The position numbers were made by a program, and so were the translations under genes. Below the pieces are notes generated by a model. That model did not search any database. It saw nothing but the letters and a program-made list of their open reading frames with translations, and was not told the DNA's origin. A stretch of 6,248 nucleotides of DNA from Pseudaestuariivita sp. (GTDB lineage Bacteria > Pseudomonadota > Alphaproteobacteria > Rhodobacterales > Rhodobacteraceae), in NCBI GenBank assembly GCA_020629995.1, contig JAHDCH010000159.1:1-6248 (forward strand), in the 5' to 3' direction. This document shows positions 5,357 to 6,248 of this stretch, piece by piece; positions within the stretch are counted from its first letter, which is position 1, and every line of letters starts with the position of its first letter.

Positions 5357-5899
5357 TCAGCCCGCGCCGTCGCCCGAGATAACGCGCGCCGGTATCCCCG
5401 CGACCGTTGCGCCTTCAGGCACATCGCGCGTCACCACCGCATTGGCTCCGACACGGGCATTGTCGCCGATGGTCAGGGGGCCGATGATCTTGGCCCCCGC
5501 GCCGATGTCCACATGACCACCCAGCGTCACAGGGCCGGCCAGTGTGACCTGGTGAAAGATCATGCAGTTCGGCCCGATCCGGCTGGCGGGGTGGATCACG
5601 ATGCCGGTCGGGTGCGTTAGGCGCAGCCCACCCGCGATGTCTGTCGTCAGGTGGATCTCGCATTGCGTCACGGTCGACCAGATCAGGTGCGACAGCGCCC
5701 AGCGTTTCGCCGCCAGCTTGCCCAGCGCTCCGCCTCGTGCGCGGGCGGCCTGATAGCGGCGGATGCTGCGCAACAGCTTCTGGCCCGGGTCCCAGAACCG
5801 GCGCACGGCTTCGCGCGACCAATCGGGTTCGGTCGCGGATACGCCGGTCTCGTGGCCCAGCTCTTCGGGTGTCCAGTCGCGGGATGACGTCTTGTCCAT
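5357..5899 (-). CDS. Serine acetyltransferase-like hexapeptide O-acetyltransferase
   Basis: A 180-aa enzyme with a left-handed beta-helix made of hexapeptide repeats from about residue 80 to 172, using acetyl-CoA. It resembles the C-terminal half of Cys[25 protein letters not shown] (81-104), FHQVTLAG (115-122), [33 protein letters not shown] (131-163), and a closing GIPARV. His96 corresponds to catalytic His158 of E. coli CysE, while Glu81 replaces the partner Asp143. The large helical N-terminal domain of CysE (about 273 aa in total) is replaced by an unrelated basic stretch of about 75 residues. Short SAT-like proteins of this kind, such as WcaB and those in capsule or exopolysaccharide clusters, usually acetylate sugars, which suits the neighbours. 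A true serine acetyltransferase role cannot be excluded. The start ATG has only a poor ribosome binding site; TAAAAT (5920-5915, minus) is a fair -10 close upstream, with no good -35. It is convergent with the glycosyltransferase gene and divergent from the acyltransferase gene. Confidence 0.85.
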   Translation of the reverse strand: MDKTSSRDWTPEELGHETGVSATEPDWSREAVRRFWDPGQKLLRSIRRYQAARARGGALGKLAAKRWALSHLIWSTVTQCEIHLTTDIAGGLRLTHPTGIVIHPASRIGPNCMIFHQVTLAGPVTLGGHVDIGAGAKIIGPLTIGDNARVGANAVVTRDVPEGATVAGIPARVISGDGAG

Positions 5900-6014
5900 G
5901 CTGCCATTGTCCGGATTTTAACCGCTTGTCACAATGCTGCATCCGCACCCGTGCCCGCCTGCGCAAAAAGGTGCGACGGCGCTGCAACGCTTGTCGCCAA
6001 CCGGCGCGCCGCGC

Positions 6015-6043
6015 TTGACAGAACGGGCCCTCGTTGCGCACAC
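6015..6043 (+). promoter_or_regulatory. Possible promoter of the acyltransferase gene
   Basis: The 207-bp region between the divergent acetyltransferase and acyltransferase genes (5900-6106) holds a perfect TTGACA (6015-6020). At 17 nt spacing the -10 position reads GCACAC, a poor match, so this is at most a -35-dominated or activated promoter. CGCTTG followed by TC or AC occurs three times in the region (5923, 5988, 6012). I see no coding potential or RNA gene in the rest of it. Confidence 0.3.
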
Positions 6044-6106
6044 CTGCCGTGTTGCGCGCCGGGGGGCCGCGTCCCAACCTTGCGAGTGATGAGAGACGAC
6101 CGCCCG

Positions 6107-6248
6107 ATGCTGCCCACCTCCCACGATTATCGCCCCGAAATCGACGGGCTGCGCGCCATAGCGGTGATGTCTGTCGTGCTGTACCATTTTGGTGTGCGGG
6201 GGCTGCAGGGTGGATTTGTCGGGGTCGACGTCTTCTTTGTACTGTCCG
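6107..6248 (+). CDS. Acyltransferase 3 (OafA/YrhL-like), N-terminal part
   Basis: The first 47 codons of an integral-membrane acyltransferase run off the window edge. [21 protein letters not shown] (8-28) is the hallmark start of the acyltransferase-3 family, with the conserved His27 in the first membrane helix; [13 protein letters not shown] (35-47) is the second family motif. Such proteins (usually about 350-660 aa) move acetyl or other acyl groups across the membrane to O-acylate lipopolysaccharide, capsule or exopolysaccharide. In-frame starts also exist at 6089 (ATG) and 6086 (GTG); none has a strong Shine-Dalgarno, and 6107 was chosen because it gives the usual short distance to the first motif. 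Whether a C-terminal SGNH domain is present cannot be seen. The context with glycan polymerase, glycosyltransferase and acetyltransferase genes supports a surface-polysaccharide role. Confidence 0.88.
   Translation, partial: MLPTSHDYRPEIDGLRAIAVMSVVLYHFGVRGLQGGFVGVDVFFVLS

Noticed and set aside
5923..6019. Three copies of CGCTTG followed by TC or AC as an operator array
   Set aside because: Short and irregularly spaced, and such strings resemble -35 elements that are frequent in this type of genome; not enough to claim a binding array.

Overview
The window looks like chromosomal DNA from a GC-rich alphaproteobacterium, most likely the Roseobacter group of Rhodobacteraceae. This rests on the codon use, the families present (a DUF6525-like protein, an SbtA-type permease, a probable Xsc start), and a downstream motif (GCCTCCGGCGG followed by ATATTTG) that I associate with this family. 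No RNA gene, IS element or CRISPR array was seen.

Left part (1-1122). Only the first seven codons of a minus-strand gene are inside the window (MKMTTEE). They match the start I recall for sulfoacetaldehyde acetyltransferase (Xsc). Upstream lies an inverted pair of CTGGNCCTA half-sites resembling the TauR taurine-regulator box, which supports that call. Next is a complete minus-strand LysR-type regulator of the NhaR-like kind. It is divergent from a plus-strand transporter, and the 101 bp between them hold two overlapping promoters and a 7-bp-arm inverted repeat suited to a LysR operator.

Middle (1123-2530). The transporter is a clear SbtA-family sodium-dependent bicarbonate permease with both halves of the inverted-repeat fold. 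It has a short central linker and no sbtB-like gene on either side. After it comes a perfect 17-bp palindrome, ATGTTATGATATAACAT, which closely matches the Zur (zinc uptake regulator) box, and then a 95-aa basic protein resembling the uncharacterised DUF6525 family.

Right part (2592-6248). These are surface-polysaccharide genes: a polytopic polymerase/ligase-like membrane protein, a GT4 glycosyltransferase overlapping its stop codon, a convergent minus-strand serine-acetyltransferase-like hexapeptide enzyme, and the 5' end of an acyltransferase-3 (OafA-like) membrane acylase. Together they could polymerise, extend and O-acylate an exopolysaccharide or O-antigen-like glycan.

The observations most worth following are the Zur-type box in front of the DUF6525/polysaccharide genes, the compact lysR-sbtA control region with a probably leaderless lysR message, and the SbtA permease beside a probable sulfonate-catabolism gene. 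I found no clearly new multi-gene defence or mobile system.
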